Shown here: positions 13,701-28,700 of the stretch, piece after piece
How the letters are laid out: each line of letters begins with the position of its first letter
Numbering within the stretch: position 1 is the first letter of the stretch
Assembly (NCBI RefSeq): GCF_964355755.1
Contig: NC_092674.1
Coordinates: 12,779,001 to 12,843,000 of the forward strand
Source: Antedon mediterranea
Taxonomy: Eukaryota; Echinodermata; Crinoidea; Comatulida; Antedonidae
DNA: 64,000 nucleotides
Reading direction: 5' to 3'
Made by a program: the position numbers and the translations under genes
The notes under the pieces: model-generated
Databases searched by the model: none
What the model saw: the letters and a program-made list of their open reading frames with translations, nothing else
What the model was told of the DNA's origin: nothing

Positions 13701-16700
13701 AGAAAATTCAGACATAGTGTTAGAATACTGTACATCCTACTACAGTAGTATGGCCCTCTAACGGTAGGTAAACAAAAGTTATACATTCCATCTTATCCGT
13801 TGTATACGTGTTGATACACGGATACGTATGCGTTATACACGTGGGTTTGCTCTCGCATCAGTACGTGTCATTTAAATTGAAAAAGGATATTAAATGTTTC
13901 AATTTGAACAGTCTGCCTTTTATAGAACTTTTTGATTGGAATTGAAAATAATTGTGTTTGGGCGAGCAATATAACTTAACAAACTGTGTCGATTATTCGT
14001 CAAAATAGAAGAACTTTCAATTGTTTGAACAATAAAATACAATTTGCTTAATACATAGTTATATTGTTCGTCAAGATAATTACATGTTGTCTTATCTCAG
14101 AGTTTATTTATAAAAACATCTCTGAGGTTCTATTTAAAAAAGAAACATATTAAAATAAAAGAAGGTTATTTATTTAATGTAAGAGAAATTGGTATGATTT
14201 ATTCTATAGTAAACTTTTATTCCGAGGTCTGCAGCAATATCCATATCAGATGTGATGAATTGACTTCCCAACTCATTCAATACATTACTAATTTTATTTT
14301 GTGTTTGATGGATGGTCTACAAACGATGAGTTTTACCACTTTCTTCATCTTCTGTCCATTTGGTGAGTTCTTTAGCATTTGTTTCTACAGTTTTGATCAC
14401 AGAAACACCATCTGTGATCTCGTGTTTTTCGTTAAATCTGAAAAATATTCGAATATATACAAAACATTTAGTGATCATAGTGTGAATTATAGAAGCTCCA
14501 TAATTGAATAGGCCTACTACTACAGTATGTCTAGAGAAAATAACATAAATGTTACAGTTACAAGTCCAAAACACATACATTTTACAAAATAAACTAAATA
14601 ATATCTCTCTATATTCCTATATAAACTTGCACGTTATATTAACAAACTCAAAACGGGGTTCAATCCCTTGACTTTAAGATTGGAAAGCTAAAATAGCCAA
14701 CTAATCATTAAACTGGTTTTTCCCGAAATTGATATTCAAAACTTCAACAAATCTTGACTAAGTTAAGATTATGAATTTTAGACCTTGAAAACGAAAAGGG
14801 AATATAGACAGGGATTGAAAGGGAAAAACGAATCTGTAAAGTTTTTAAATGCAACGAGGTAACACTATCGTGAACACTGTAATAAATCTTCAGAGTTATG
14901 GAAAGGGAAAGCATTTAGTAATTTTAAAACATAAATAGGCCTGCATACGTGTACAGTATTATATTAGGCCTACATCAAAAATACATTGTAAAAAACATTT
15001 AAAAAACAGAAAATAATTAATAATAATAAACAAATTCTACAGTCAAGATTAATATGAATTAATTGTTAATATTCACATCTGGAAGATTTTCTATTATTGA
15101 ATAAAATGTTAATATAATTATTTTAAAAAGGGCGCCGCCTCCCGTTCCATCCAATTGTACAAGTGTGAATGTACAATAGCATTAGATATGGCTCTCATTC
15201 GAACTACGCGCTTATGAACATTATCATTATGTTCGTGATATCATTCTTAATTGCTACTTACTTGTTTCCAAGGCAAGCGTTGACAAGAGATGTTTTACCA
15301 ACACCTTCCTGTCCAATAACTTTAACCATTCCAAGATTCACTTCAATTTTACCTTCTGTTAATGCTTCAATATAAGTCTTTTCTACAAGCTTACCACGAG
15401 CAGTAATCGCATATGGAATATCTAGATCTATTAATTATATAATTTAATAAAATGAACAGTTAAAATGAACATTACTGTTTTTGAGTAAATACATTACAAT
15501 TGCGTTGGTGTACAATGCTATGAACTCTATAAAGTTTAAGCTAAACTCATTCAAAGATGTCTCATATTATATTGTCTATTAATTCGGATTTATATTAAGT
15601 AGCATATATAATTAAGATCCACTCAAGTCAATCGTCTTCGAAGTTGTAATGTGTTTGTAGCCTAATGATTGCATTACACGGTAAAACAATTAACGTAATA
15701 ATGTGATTTGATGAAATACGATTAATCACTAGAATTTATAAAAGCAATACAGTAGTCTTTATTTAAAGACCAAATACATTATACGCATATAAGCGTATGA
15801 AATAGTTTAAAAAAAAAAAAAAAAAAATGAAAAACACTTCGGAAATAACAATATTCTTGCTTAAAATTCTATTGTATGGAACAATATTCATACCTCCTGT
15901 CGATGTAATATCTATGTCGGGCAATGGTCCACCTAAAACAAAGTTAGAATGTATGTGTAAATAAAAGTACATGAAGCAAAATGCAAAAATTTAAGAGACA
16001 GTGTAAAAACCTCAGACCTCACTCACACCATACTGGTGTAACATGGGCTTTAAATGCAGCGTTGGAACCAGTTATTCCGTGTGACATAATAGAGGCATCG
16101 CCCATCTCCAACAAAATTTCCACTAAAAATGGTTTTGTTTAAAATGGCTGATTTTTATATTATTTTATATTGATTTGTTTCTTGTAAAGCGGGCTATAGG
16201 CCTAAATGCGATAGAAAATAATATTTATAATTATTTTCTCAAACTCAAAGCCCACAGTATAAAATACACAGTAGGTAGTTAGATATAAGAAATACAAACA
16301 TTGATTAAAGATCACGGTCCTGTTCATGGTTGTGTATTTATTGTTTGATTTTGATATTATATTTTTTTCATATTGCACAGGTTTTTGTTTGTTTTTTTTT
16401 ATTACGCTATAAAAAAAGATTTGTAGAATGTGCAAGTTATTTGTATTATTGTCATAGTTTTGATTATCTATTAAGTGTGTAGAGGCCTGTTTTGTTATTG
16501 TTATTATTAAAACAATAATTAAAAATATCAAAAACTTTATTTCTTAAATAATCCCAATTTGATTCTATTAATAATGTTAAAGAATATAATGTGATTTTAA
16601 GTAAAAATCTATAATCTGTTTTGATGAGAATCGAGTCAGGAAACTTGTATTAATAATAATCATTGGCTTAGAATTTACTTACATTGTTATTTTTTGTTTT

Positions 16701-19700
16701 AATATCTAAACTTTATTTCTTAAATAATTCCAATTCTATTAATAAAATGTAAAAGAATATAATGTGATTTTAAAGAACAACAATCATTGGCTGAGAATTG
16801 ACTTATATTGTTATTTATTTTACTTAAAAAAATAAACAAGTGAAAACACGACAATGTGAAACATTACAAACTAAACCTATTTTAGATAGTAAGTTATGGC
16901 AAGCCTCAGCTGTCTGAAGTATTCAAAATATTATATTATTATATCATTTTTTTATTATATTATATATTGTATTGTAACGAATTATACGTTTTGCATTATA
17001 TTACTTGGTTTTAGCATTATATTATATCTATTTCTAATATATTATGTGAAAAATGTAACAAATTATTGACTTTTTGTATTATATTATTTGGTTTTAGCAT
17101 TATATTATGAACATTTAATATTATATTATTAATAAAATACATTATATTATAATATAATTGTATTATATTAAACGCATTTACTTTACTTTATAACATACAA
17201 CATTATTATATTATACGGATTCGTTAGTTATATTATTATTTTGTATGATTTTTATTATACGTCACGGCTTATTTCAGTTCTTCTAACTCTTTCTCTCCCT
17301 CCCCCTGTTCACTAGCAATCAGTGGCCGGCAGAATCTGAATTGTGTGACTGTTGAAGAATAACTACGTACTAGGCCTAGCCTAGGATCACCGGACAGCTA
17401 CAACTAATACTACAATACAATAATACTACTACAATAACTACTACTGCTACTACTGTACCTAGGCCTAGCTAGTGAGTAGTAGGTAGCTACTACTAGGCTC
17501 TAGGGCGTATGTATGATGTTAACTTCTAGGGCCTAGGCTAGGCCTAGAGGCCTACTAGTACTAGGCTAGGCCTAGACTTAAGTTGTAGTAGGCTAGGGCC
17601 GGGCCTGCTGCCTTAGGCTAGGCTACTACTACTACTACTAGGCAGCCCATGATGGGTACGAGTAAGCCAAAATTTTGGATATATGTAAACCAAAATTTGG
17701 GTACGAGCGTGTTGGCATGGCATGGGTACGGGTTGACCTGTATCCTTCTAGCTAATCGTACTATGCCTAGGCCTCAAGTAAGTCTACGCTACCCAGTCCG
17801 GCTACAATATGGTCTATTTTGTTTTATAGCTTTATTGATAGCTGGGTTCAAATCTGGGTTGGGACGGCTTTTTCTCACTCTAAAACAGATTTCCTTATCA
17901 TAATAAAATAATATATGAATTTATTTGTAATATTGTAATGTATACATAATATTAATATAAGTAATTGCCATTGCCTTTATTACTATTAATTATGTATTAT
18001 ACGGTTACCCCTTAATTATACTATAGTATAATTTCCTTGTTATATTTTACAATATTTTCTTCCTAATTCTACAATTTTGTCTTTCACAGCACAAATTTAT
18101 CATACTGAATCATCACACACCAAGTCTCATAAATCTCTACTGTATTTGTCCAAGCTACTCCAGCTACATTGTATTGCTTTGAGGCTAAACTACACGGTAT
18201 ACTGGCACTACCATCATTCCTGGCTCGTCAACCTGTACCACATAAGCACAGTTTCAGTTTCAGTTTATTTACCATTTCAATTTCTGAACATAAGAGATGA
18301 ACAACTTATATGGATGGATAACCGTAAGAGCGAAGCTCGTTTACAGGACAGGACAAAGGTGCAATACTTAACAAGACATGTGAACACTTGTGTTTGCAAC
18401 CCCTTGGATAAAATAATATATTTATATAAAGGAGAAAGTTAGATATTATAATATTTCTTTTTGATCATACAATGATAATTTTTAAATTACTTCTTAAGAA
18501 GTCATACTACTGATTCAAAATAGTGACTTATACCCTGTGGTCAATGCTTTATTTGCTCTTATGTTTATTTCCTCCAACATACAGAGTACATAGGACTTTT
18601 TTTATTCAGAACTGTTGAATTGTTTCCCAATACATAGTACCTATTGGTATTATATCTAAAAATACAAAGGCGGCTAACACAGATAGTTCCATATATACAG
18701 TACTCTTTCATAGATAGATGTATCTCTCCAAACTGCTCCCAACTACCTAATCTAATAATAGTACTATTAGCATACTACTATACACTTTGTAGACAAGAAA
18801 TAAGTTGTATACACCTACAGGACTTATGGTAGTACAGTCGATCGCCCTCTCACTGGCCCGGTCAACATAATCTATACCTAGATTATTACAGTAATTAAAG
18901 TACATCATTACAGAATTTTTTTTTTTTTTTGCAGAAATCAAAGTTATGTGTATAGAAAGAGGTACTCGTATTAAAAACTAAGCAGGTTGCAGGTCTTGAA
19001 TGCAAACTGGCAGGATATTTTGAATATTTTTTGTTGTTGAAATGATGGAATCCTAACTTCAATTTCCACGAACTGGAGACGAAGACATATTATGACCCTT
19101 TTATTTAAATTTAATTGAATAGACCTCCATGTAAAGTCATTAAAGGCTACATGATTGTTTTATATTTTAATATGTGATAGTAGGAAATCATTGTGTATAA
19201 TGAGGAGTATGAATCTGATATTTACTTGCATTCTTATCTTTTTAAAATATTATTTATAATGCCGGTAATGAGTTTAAAATTTAATTATATGGACTATTTT
19301 TGATAATCATCATGTCCTTATAAATTCATTTATACTTTTTTTGTGTAATATAGTTCATATATTATGTATTAAATAAATTGGTAAGGCCCTATACTGTTAT
19401 TATTTAAGGAAAGTTTATATACATTATTATTTTATGCCTACCAATATTAGTATTAATTGTTTATGTAAATATTTTGTCTAATTCCCTTGATTTTTGTATA
19501 GGCCAATGGCATCAATGTTCTTCTCAAAGCAAATTAGCCTAATAATGCCACATTTAGACACATGATTCATTGATTTCTGATATTCTGTACTTGTGTATGC
19601 ATTACTAAAATAGTAGTTAATATATTTCATTTATAATGTATGTATAAACATATATTCATATTTTTTTTAAACATTTTTAAATTTAAAAATTATTACAATA

Positions 19701-22700
19701 CCTATCTACCTTTCTGATATTGTTACTATTATATAATATTTTTTGAGGCAGCAATAAAAAAAAATTAAAAAATTTATTTGACTTATACTGTACTATGTTA
19801 GTTCAGGAGATGAAGTGTGTGTGGGCAGAAACTAGTGTGTTGGAGGTTGGTGGTGTGAGGTGTATAGTTGTCACTTTAAGACCTAAATTAGATGTTTTCT
19901 GAAGAAAAGAAGTAAGCGGATACGCTTTCAAACAACTCCAAGAAGATTCACACAAAAATAATTACTTTCCAATAAAATAGTATAACAGTGTATATTACAG
20001 TACATTGAATAAACTCGAGCGGAATAATAACGCACATAAAAAACATTCATTTTCTTGTCGAAAAGTGCCCTCTCTAGTTTTCTATTAATTTATTAATAAT
20101 TATTATCAATTAATGAGTAATATAAACATATTTTTAAAATTTAATGCTGGAAACTGTATCTACTCCTAACAAAGTTTCATATCTCCAAATTTCATCAACG
20201 TATTCAAAGCACTTAAATAAATTACATTTAACATTACAAATTCAGGTTTTGGATATAATTTTGCTTAAAAACATATACAAAAAACATCGATAAAAAATAC
20301 TTTTCGTATTCAAAAACATTTGATACTTGGTATAAATGTTCAATATAGGTTGCTCCATCCATATTGCAAACAAAAAATAACTATCAAGCCATATCACTGA
20401 TTTTTTAAATTTACGTTTTTACAAAATGTACACTTATGAAAGACCATACAATTCCAACTCATTTTTTTCAAGCTACTAACTATTTTGAAAAAACGACCAA
20501 CAAAAAACGTTCATGAATGCAATTTTTTTTTCTGTGAATAGAGCAACCTATAGTGAACATTTATACCAAGTATCAAATGTTTTTGAATACGAAAAGTATT
20601 TTTTATCGATGTTTTTTGTATATGTTTTTAAGCAAAATTCTATCCAAAACCCGAATTTTTATGTTAAATGTGATATTTAATATTGAAGTGCTTTGAATAC
20701 GTTGATGAAATTTGGAGATATGAAACTTTGTTAGGAGTAGAACCAGCTTCCAGCATTGAATATTAAAAATATGTTCATATTACTCATTAATTAATAATAA
20801 TTATTAATAAATTAATAGAAAACTAGAGAGGGCACTTTTCGAAAAGAAAATGAATGTTTTTTTATGTGCGTTATTATTCCGCTCGAGTTTATTCAATGTA
20901 CTGTAATATACACTGTTATACTACTTTATTGGAAAGTAATTATTTTTGTGTGAATCTTCTTGGAGTTGTTAGAAAGCGTATCCGCTTACTTCTTTTCTTC
21001 AGAAAACATCTAATTTAGGTCTTAAAGTGACAACTATACACCTCACACCACCAACCTCCAACACACTAGTTTCTGCCCACACACACACTTTATCTCCTGA
21101 ACTAACATAGTACAGTATAACTCAAATTAATTGTTCTAATTTTTTTTTTATTGCTGCCTCAAAGAATATTATATAATAGTAACAATATCAGAAAGGTAGA
21201 TAGGTATTGTAATAATTTTTTAATTTAAAAATGTTTAAAAAAATATGAATATATGTTTATACATACATTATAAATGAAATATATTAACTACTATTTTAGT
21301 AATGCATACACAAGTACAGAATATCAGAAATCAATGAATCATGTGTCTAAATGTGACATTATTAGGCTAATTTGCTTTGAGAAAAACATTGATGCCATTG
21401 GCCTATACAAAAAATCAAGGCAATTAGACAAAATATTTACATAAACAATTAATACTAATATTGGTAGGCATAAAATAATAGTGTATATAAACTTTCCTTA
21501 AATAGTAACAGTATAGGGCCTTACCAATTTACTTAATACATAATATATGAACTATATTACACAAAAGAAATATAAATGAATTTATAAGGACATGATGATT
21601 ATCAAAAATAGTCAATAATTAAATTTTAAACTCATTACCGGCATTATAAATAATAATTTAAAAAGATGAGAATGCAAGTAAATATCAGATTCATAGTCCT
21701 CATTATACACAATGATTTTCTACTATCACATATTAAAATATAAAACAATCATGTAGCCTTTAATGAGTTTACATGGAGGTCTATTCAAATAAATTTAAAT
21801 AAAAGGGTTCGTGGAAATTGAAGTTAGGATTCCATCATTTCAACAACAAAAATATTCAAAATATCCTGCCAGTTTGCGTTCAAGACCTGCAACCTGCTTA
21901 GTTTTTAATACGAGTACTGCTTTCTATACACATAACTTTGATTTCTGCAAAAAAAAAAAAACCCTGTAATAATGTACTTTAATTACTGTAATAATCTAGG
22001 TATAGATTATGTTGACCGGGCCAGTGAGAGGGCGATCGACTGTACTACCATAAGTCCTCTAGTGTATACAACTTATTTCTTGTCTACAAAGTGTATAGTA
22101 GTATGCTAATAGTACTATTATTAGATTAGGTAGTTGGGAGTAGTTTGGAGAGATACATTTATTTATAAAAGAGTACTGTATATATGGAACTATCTGTGTT
22201 AGCCACCTTTGTATTTTTAGATATAATACCAATAGGTACTATGTATTGGGAAACAATTCAACAGTTATGAATAAAAAAAGTCCTATGTACTCTGTATGTT
22301 GGAGGAAATAAGCATAAGAGCAAAGAAGCCTTGACCACAGGGTGTAAGTCTCTATTTTGAATCAGTAGTATGACTTCTTAAGAAGTAATTAAAAAATTAT
22401 CATTGTATGATCAAAAAGAAATATTATAATATCTAACTTTCTCCATTATATAAATATATTATTTTATCCAAGGGGTTGCAAACACAAGTGTTCACATGTC
22501 TTGTTAAGTATTGCACCTTTGTCCTGTCTTTATGTTGTCTGTAATGTCACTGCACTAACGGGTGGCCGGTAAACGAGCTTCGCTCTTACGGTTATCCATC
22601 CATATAAGTTGTTCATCTCTTATGTTCAGAAATTGAAATGGTAAATAAACTGAAACTGAAACTGTGCTTATGTGGTACAGGTTGACGAGACAGGAATGAT

Positions 22701-25700
22701 GGTAGTGCCAGTATACCGTGTAGTTTAGCCTCAAGGCAATACAATGTAGCTGGAGTAGCTTGGACAAATACAGTAGAGATTTATGAGACTTGGTGTGTGA
22801 TGATTCAGTATGATAAATTTGTGCTGTGAAAGACAAAATTGTAGAATTAGGAAGAAAATATTGTAAAATATAACAAGGAAATTATACTATAGTATAATTA
22901 AGGGGTAACCGTATAATACATAATTAATAGTAATAAAGGCAATGGCAATTACTTATATTATGTATACATTACAATATTACAAATAAATTCATATATTATT
23001 TTATTATGATAAGGAAATCTGTTTTAGAGTGAGAAAAAGCCGTCCCAACCCAGATTTGAACCCAGCTATCAATAAAGCTATAAAACAAAATAGACCATAT
23101 TGTAGCCGGACTGGGTAGCGTAGACTTACTTGAGGCCTAGGCATAGTACGATTAGCTAGAAGGATACAGGTCAACCCGTACCCATGCCATGCCAACAAGC
23201 TCGTACCCAAATTTTGGTTTACATATATCCAAAATTTTGGCTTACTCATACCCATCATGGGCTGCCTAGTAGTAGTAGTAGTAGCCTAGCCTAAGGCAGC
23301 AGGCCCGGCCCTAGCCTACTACAACTTAAGTCTAGGCCTAGCCTAGTACTAGTAGGCCTCTAGGCCTAGCCTAGGCCCTAGAAGTTAACATCATACATAC
23401 GCCCTAGAGCCTAGTAGTAGCTACCTACTACTCACTAGCTAGGCCTAGGTAGTAGCAGTAGTAGTTATTGTAGTAGTATTATTGTATTGTAGTATTAGTT
23501 GTAGCTGTCCGGTGATCCTAGGCTAGGCCTAGTACGTAGTTATTCTTCAACAGTCACACAATTCAGATTCTGCCGGCCGCTGATTGCTAGTGAACAGGGG
23601 GAGGGAGAGAAAGAGTTAGAAGAACTGAAATAAGCCGTGACGTATAATAAAAATCATACAAAATAATAATATAACTAACGAATCCGTATAATATAATAAT
23701 GTTGTATGTTATAAAGTAAAGTAAATGCGTTTAATATAATACAATTATATTATAATATAATGTATTTTATTAATAATATAATATTAAATGTTCATAATAT
23801 AATGCTAAAACCAAATAATATAATACAAAAAGTCAATAATTTGTTACATTTTTCACATAATATATTAGAAATAGATATAATATAATGCTAAAACCAAGTA
23901 ATATAATGCAAAACGTATAATTCATTACAATACAATATATAATATAATAAAAAAATGATATAATAATATAATATTTTGAATACTTCCGACAGCTGAGGCT
24001 TGCCATAGTAAGTGGTTTTCCATTCAAGTTTGTGTTATATTTAAGCTGGATATACCGACATTGTTTAAGATTAGTTGTCAGCTGATTTACACATGTTTAC
24101 AGCCTACCTGTTAGCTTACTTTGCTAAACTCACCTTTTAATATGTCAATTATCTCGGCTTTTTGACCTGTCCTTAATTCGTTGTCATATTTCTTACACGC
24201 ATTTTCATTGTACAAATCTATTACAGATTTGCCATACTGTGTAAATTAAAAATGAATATGTTATGTAAAAGAATACATTTTATGATTACATTATTAATCA
24301 AAATAGGAATCGAGTCATACTGATACTGATTCTAATGTATTCTAAAAAATAGAAGACCGCGTCCTGTAATAATGTCTGCACGTTTTGTTACATCTTCTAA
24401 TTTGGTATATAAATATAATTTTCAATCGATTATACAAATTATTATGACAATTTTTAATAGGGGCCTATTTTTATTGTTTTTATATTCTTAATTTATTTGC
24501 ATTAATTTATTACATTAGGCCTAATAATTAAAAAAAAAACTGTATACACAAATTAACAAAAACAAATTATCATTTTTAATTTAAATACTAATTACGTAAC
24601 CTAACTTTATTTAACATAAAACCAACCTTATCTTCTTTTGAAACGTAAGATTTACCGGAACATTCCTTCATTAGATACACAATGGTGGCTCTGTGTTCAA
24701 TGTACGTGCGATCTTGTGCGACACATACATGCAGAAGTGTGCGTTTATCCTAGTAAATAATAATACGGTATTTTGTATAAAATATAATTTCGATTTGTTA
24801 AATGTTAAAATGTTAAATGTATTATTACTGGTCCTCAAGTTTAACTGGAAACTAAGGAAATTCGGATTAGGCCCTTTACGGACCCACGGCAGCCAGCAGT
24901 GCAGCGCCTACCAGATCAGCACCCCGGGAGACGATCCCCTACTCTTTTCGAATAGTCTACCAAGTTCTTTAACGTGCACTGTTAAGTACAGGGGACCAAC
25001 GGCTTTACATCCCATCCGAAGGACGAGGCAATGAGAGTAAAACATCTTGCCTAAGGATGCAATTAGTATGGTACAAATAACCTCGAACCCATGCCTATCA
25101 CATGCTAGTCCGATAGTACCATTGCACCATCACTCTCTGGTGTATATACAGCACCCGCCGCTGTTTCGCAACCGGGCCCAATGTTGCTTAACTTCGGTGA
25201 TCTGACGAGAACCGGTGTTTCAACGTACTATGGCCGTATATCTTAACATATATATATGTTAATTATTGAAATAAGTAATTTGTATCTTCATCACATGAAT
25301 AACACACAATGACGTCAGATATTTGTCGTTTCGGTTGTGAACGCAGTGGGTTTTCAGCAGGAATTGAAAAGTGTAGATAGATCTTTCTATAGATATTTAT
25401 ATTCATAATGTTTACGTGATTAATGATGATGGATACGATTTATACATGGCTCCTATTGAGAAGACACGTGATGCTCTTGTACTGACATAGCGGTTTATAT
25501 ATAGTTGTGTTAACCACTAACGTAACACAAATCATCCACTAATGTAAAAGTAACCACTAACGTAACACAAATCAACCACTAACGTAACAACAGTTTAACC
25601 ACTAACGTAACCAAATTTAGCCACTAACTTAACAACAGTAGAGATGTTAAGAAATCTTAGACAATTTTTGTTTTGGAAGTTGGAAAGCTAGGACTCAAGT

Positions 25701-28700
25701 CCAGTCACGTTTGTCTGTACCTCAACTATCAATTTTTGGTTAAACAATGGTGTTAAATGTAACTAAATTTAATTTGTTTTCTGTCCTTCAAAACCTTTAG
25801 AAGTAAGGGACTTAATTTTAAGCTTGAAATGTAAATTCCAATCTTAAAACTTCAGCCTATTTTTCCTATTTTGAATCGTATGTTTGTCTGTGTGAGTGTC
25901 CGTCCGGCTATCAATATACTGTAACCGTAAGACACACTAGTTTCCGTATGAAAAGTTGGAGATACCTTATTGTGATGAAAGCCGTGGCATTTACATGCTT
26001 ATCTGTCTGTTTGTCTAACAATGCTCTTACTTTCAATGACGTGACACGATGTTCTCTTGTTCTGGTATACAAGTGTATGCTTTGATTATGCTTTTCTGTC
26101 AATTTAGTTATATTCAACAATACATTTTATATTAAATTACCAGTTTAAAGGCTAAAAATGATTAAATAATAATAACAAACAGAAGGATAATCATAGACAC
26201 GAAAGAGGTTCAATATCAATAAATTTGAGGAATTAAATCATGTTGAAAGTAACAACTTTGTCAGACATACATTTATTACAAAATAAGAATTTACTGATGT
26301 ACGGACACTAAGACAATTTTGTGAAGGAAAATCAGACTAAACTGTTTTATGTCCATAATATGTCTACTACTGTTGTTACGTTAGTGGTTAATCTTACATT
26401 AGTGGTTGATTTGTGTTACGTTAGTGGTTAAGGTTATATTAGTGGTTGATTGATACGTTGGTGGGTGGATACAGGACATAGATGGTCAACGTTTGCACAA
26501 TACACAGCCACACAGTGGTTTTTTTTGTGTACTAATACAAGTAGTAATGATAACACGTGCGATTCATCGTAATCGAAAAACATCGAAAAGTAGAATAATG
26601 TCAAACGGAGTCCATCACAAAATAAAAAGTTAATACAGATGATAACGAATGATTACGAAAACAGAAACCTCGAAAACAGCGACAAGAGACCCGAAACCCA
26701 GGGTCTCTGGTTTCGAGATTTGTTGAAAACATAGACCTCAACACAGTCTTCTCATTATTAGCCTATATAAGATTTTCAATATTTCCCGAATACAAAGACC
26801 CCCTTAAATTTTATCAATACTATGTTATAGGGGTATGTTGAACTCACAAATTACTCAAGGTACATACATTAAATTTTATATTCAATCTAATGAAGTTTTT
26901 GAAGTACCGATAACAGGACTTTATACCGATGACATTGTTAATTGATTCATTTCTTTACCTTTTATAAATTGTGGTACATCTTTCAGATCGAGAAAACTAT
27001 AAAGAAAGTCTATAGGCCTATACCCATTACGTAGAATTAGCGTTAAGTAATGACGGAAGAAACAACTTTTAATTCATTCGGTGTTTGTTAAAAAGAAAGA
27101 GGCAGACAGAGTTATAGAAAGAGAATCAATGAAACGCGCGTTTTTTAACGCGAATTCAAATGGCTTTTCCTTCTCTACAAATGACATCAGAGAGAATGCA
27201 GTGATTGTGTAAATATGAAATAGCTATAGCAACAGCAATACCTTGTTATTCATTTGATTTCACAACGATTAAAAACATAGTCCAACATCGTTACGGGCGT
27301 TCTTACAGTAAATATTTACTGGAAATAATATCGCGTTAGTCGATGTCTTCAGCCGTTTTTCATACAGTATTCCATAATTTTAGGATGAAGTTTGCTGTTA
27401 GAAAAGCGACACTGATGCAGCTGTTTATGGCATGATAGTTGAAGCACGTATTATATTAGGCATGATTTATAACTTTCGTTATTAACTTATTTTGTGTTAA
27501 CTTCAATGAAACATCTATGAGTCTTTTCAAGCTTCTCTTACATTCGTTGCAATAAACTTCTCACTTCGTGCATGCAATATTTAGATTTTATAGTTTAATA
27601 GACCGACTTCAGATTGATCTAGGTGCCACTCGGAAATGACATTAATGACACAATGTTTTCTTGGGTCCGTACATGTGTATGATCTGAAAGGTTACAGGTA
27701 AACGCACATGTTGGGGTGGTTAGGGTGATAATCTAAAATGGCCGCCAAAATAGTCAAATGTTAACAACAAATACATTGTTGTAAGTAAGTATTGTCTTGA
27801 AACAGAAATTAGACCATTAATATGATCACATAACCTCTGTGAACTATCATCACGCATATTTGTATAATGATACCATGCTTTAAATGTAGTATAGTGAACA
27901 CCATTTAGGCAAAATTAAATCGAAGTGGTTTGAAATGACACATATGACACTAAATATTATAGTCCGGTGGCAGGAGGTGGGGTATCACTACCCGAAAAGG
28001 GACAAATTGCCATCTAATTTTCTAGACCAGAATTTTCCATAGATTACGGATATGGAATGATCAGGAGAGGAAGCGTTTTCGAGATATAAGGGATAACATT
28101 TCAAAATTGACCAATTACATCAACGTATTATGTATATGTATTATAACAAATTTATTGAAGCACAATTTGGTCTTTTATTACATTTTTATGATTATAGGTG
28201 TCTTAAATATCTTTGTGATTAAGGGTCAAATGTCAATATTGACCTATCATTGGATGTTTTCTCATCCTGTTAATGTAATGTTAATGCACAAAGTAAAAGA
28301 GCGAATACATCATTTCATCAGCTGACATAAGGTCACTTTCATCAGTTGACATAAGGTCAAATGTCAACATTTTAAAATGAATATTAGTTACTTACCAAAT
28401 AAATGCAAAGTTTTCCAAACTATGATATCGATGGTTTTACAAGTAATCAAATTATTTGATCAGTAAAGTTATGTTATTTCATTATATTATGTTAATCAAT
28501 ATAATTATAATACTGTAATTAATCAAATCAGACATAAAATGTTACGCTGACCTTAAATAAAATAATGGTAAAAGCACAACATATAAAACTGTGAAAATTC
28601 ATTTTTCAAAGATTGGTCAGAACATGGTTGCAGGCCTGCAATATTCATTTTGAGGCAATAAACTTTCTGATTTGATCTGCTTCTTTATGTTGGCAATATA

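Noticed and set aside
14194-14511. 105-codon plus-strand ORF
   Set aside because: It is antisense to ROC exon 9, whose minus-strand frame matches the GTPase domain.
17649-23258. Mirrored ORFs of 84 and 93-121 codons in the palindrome
   Set aside because: No recognisable domain; they sit in low-complexity or repeat sequence and are duplicated only because the arms are.
25141-25241. Functional 5S rRNA gene
   Set aside because: The box C/helix IV region is deleted and a SINE follows directly.
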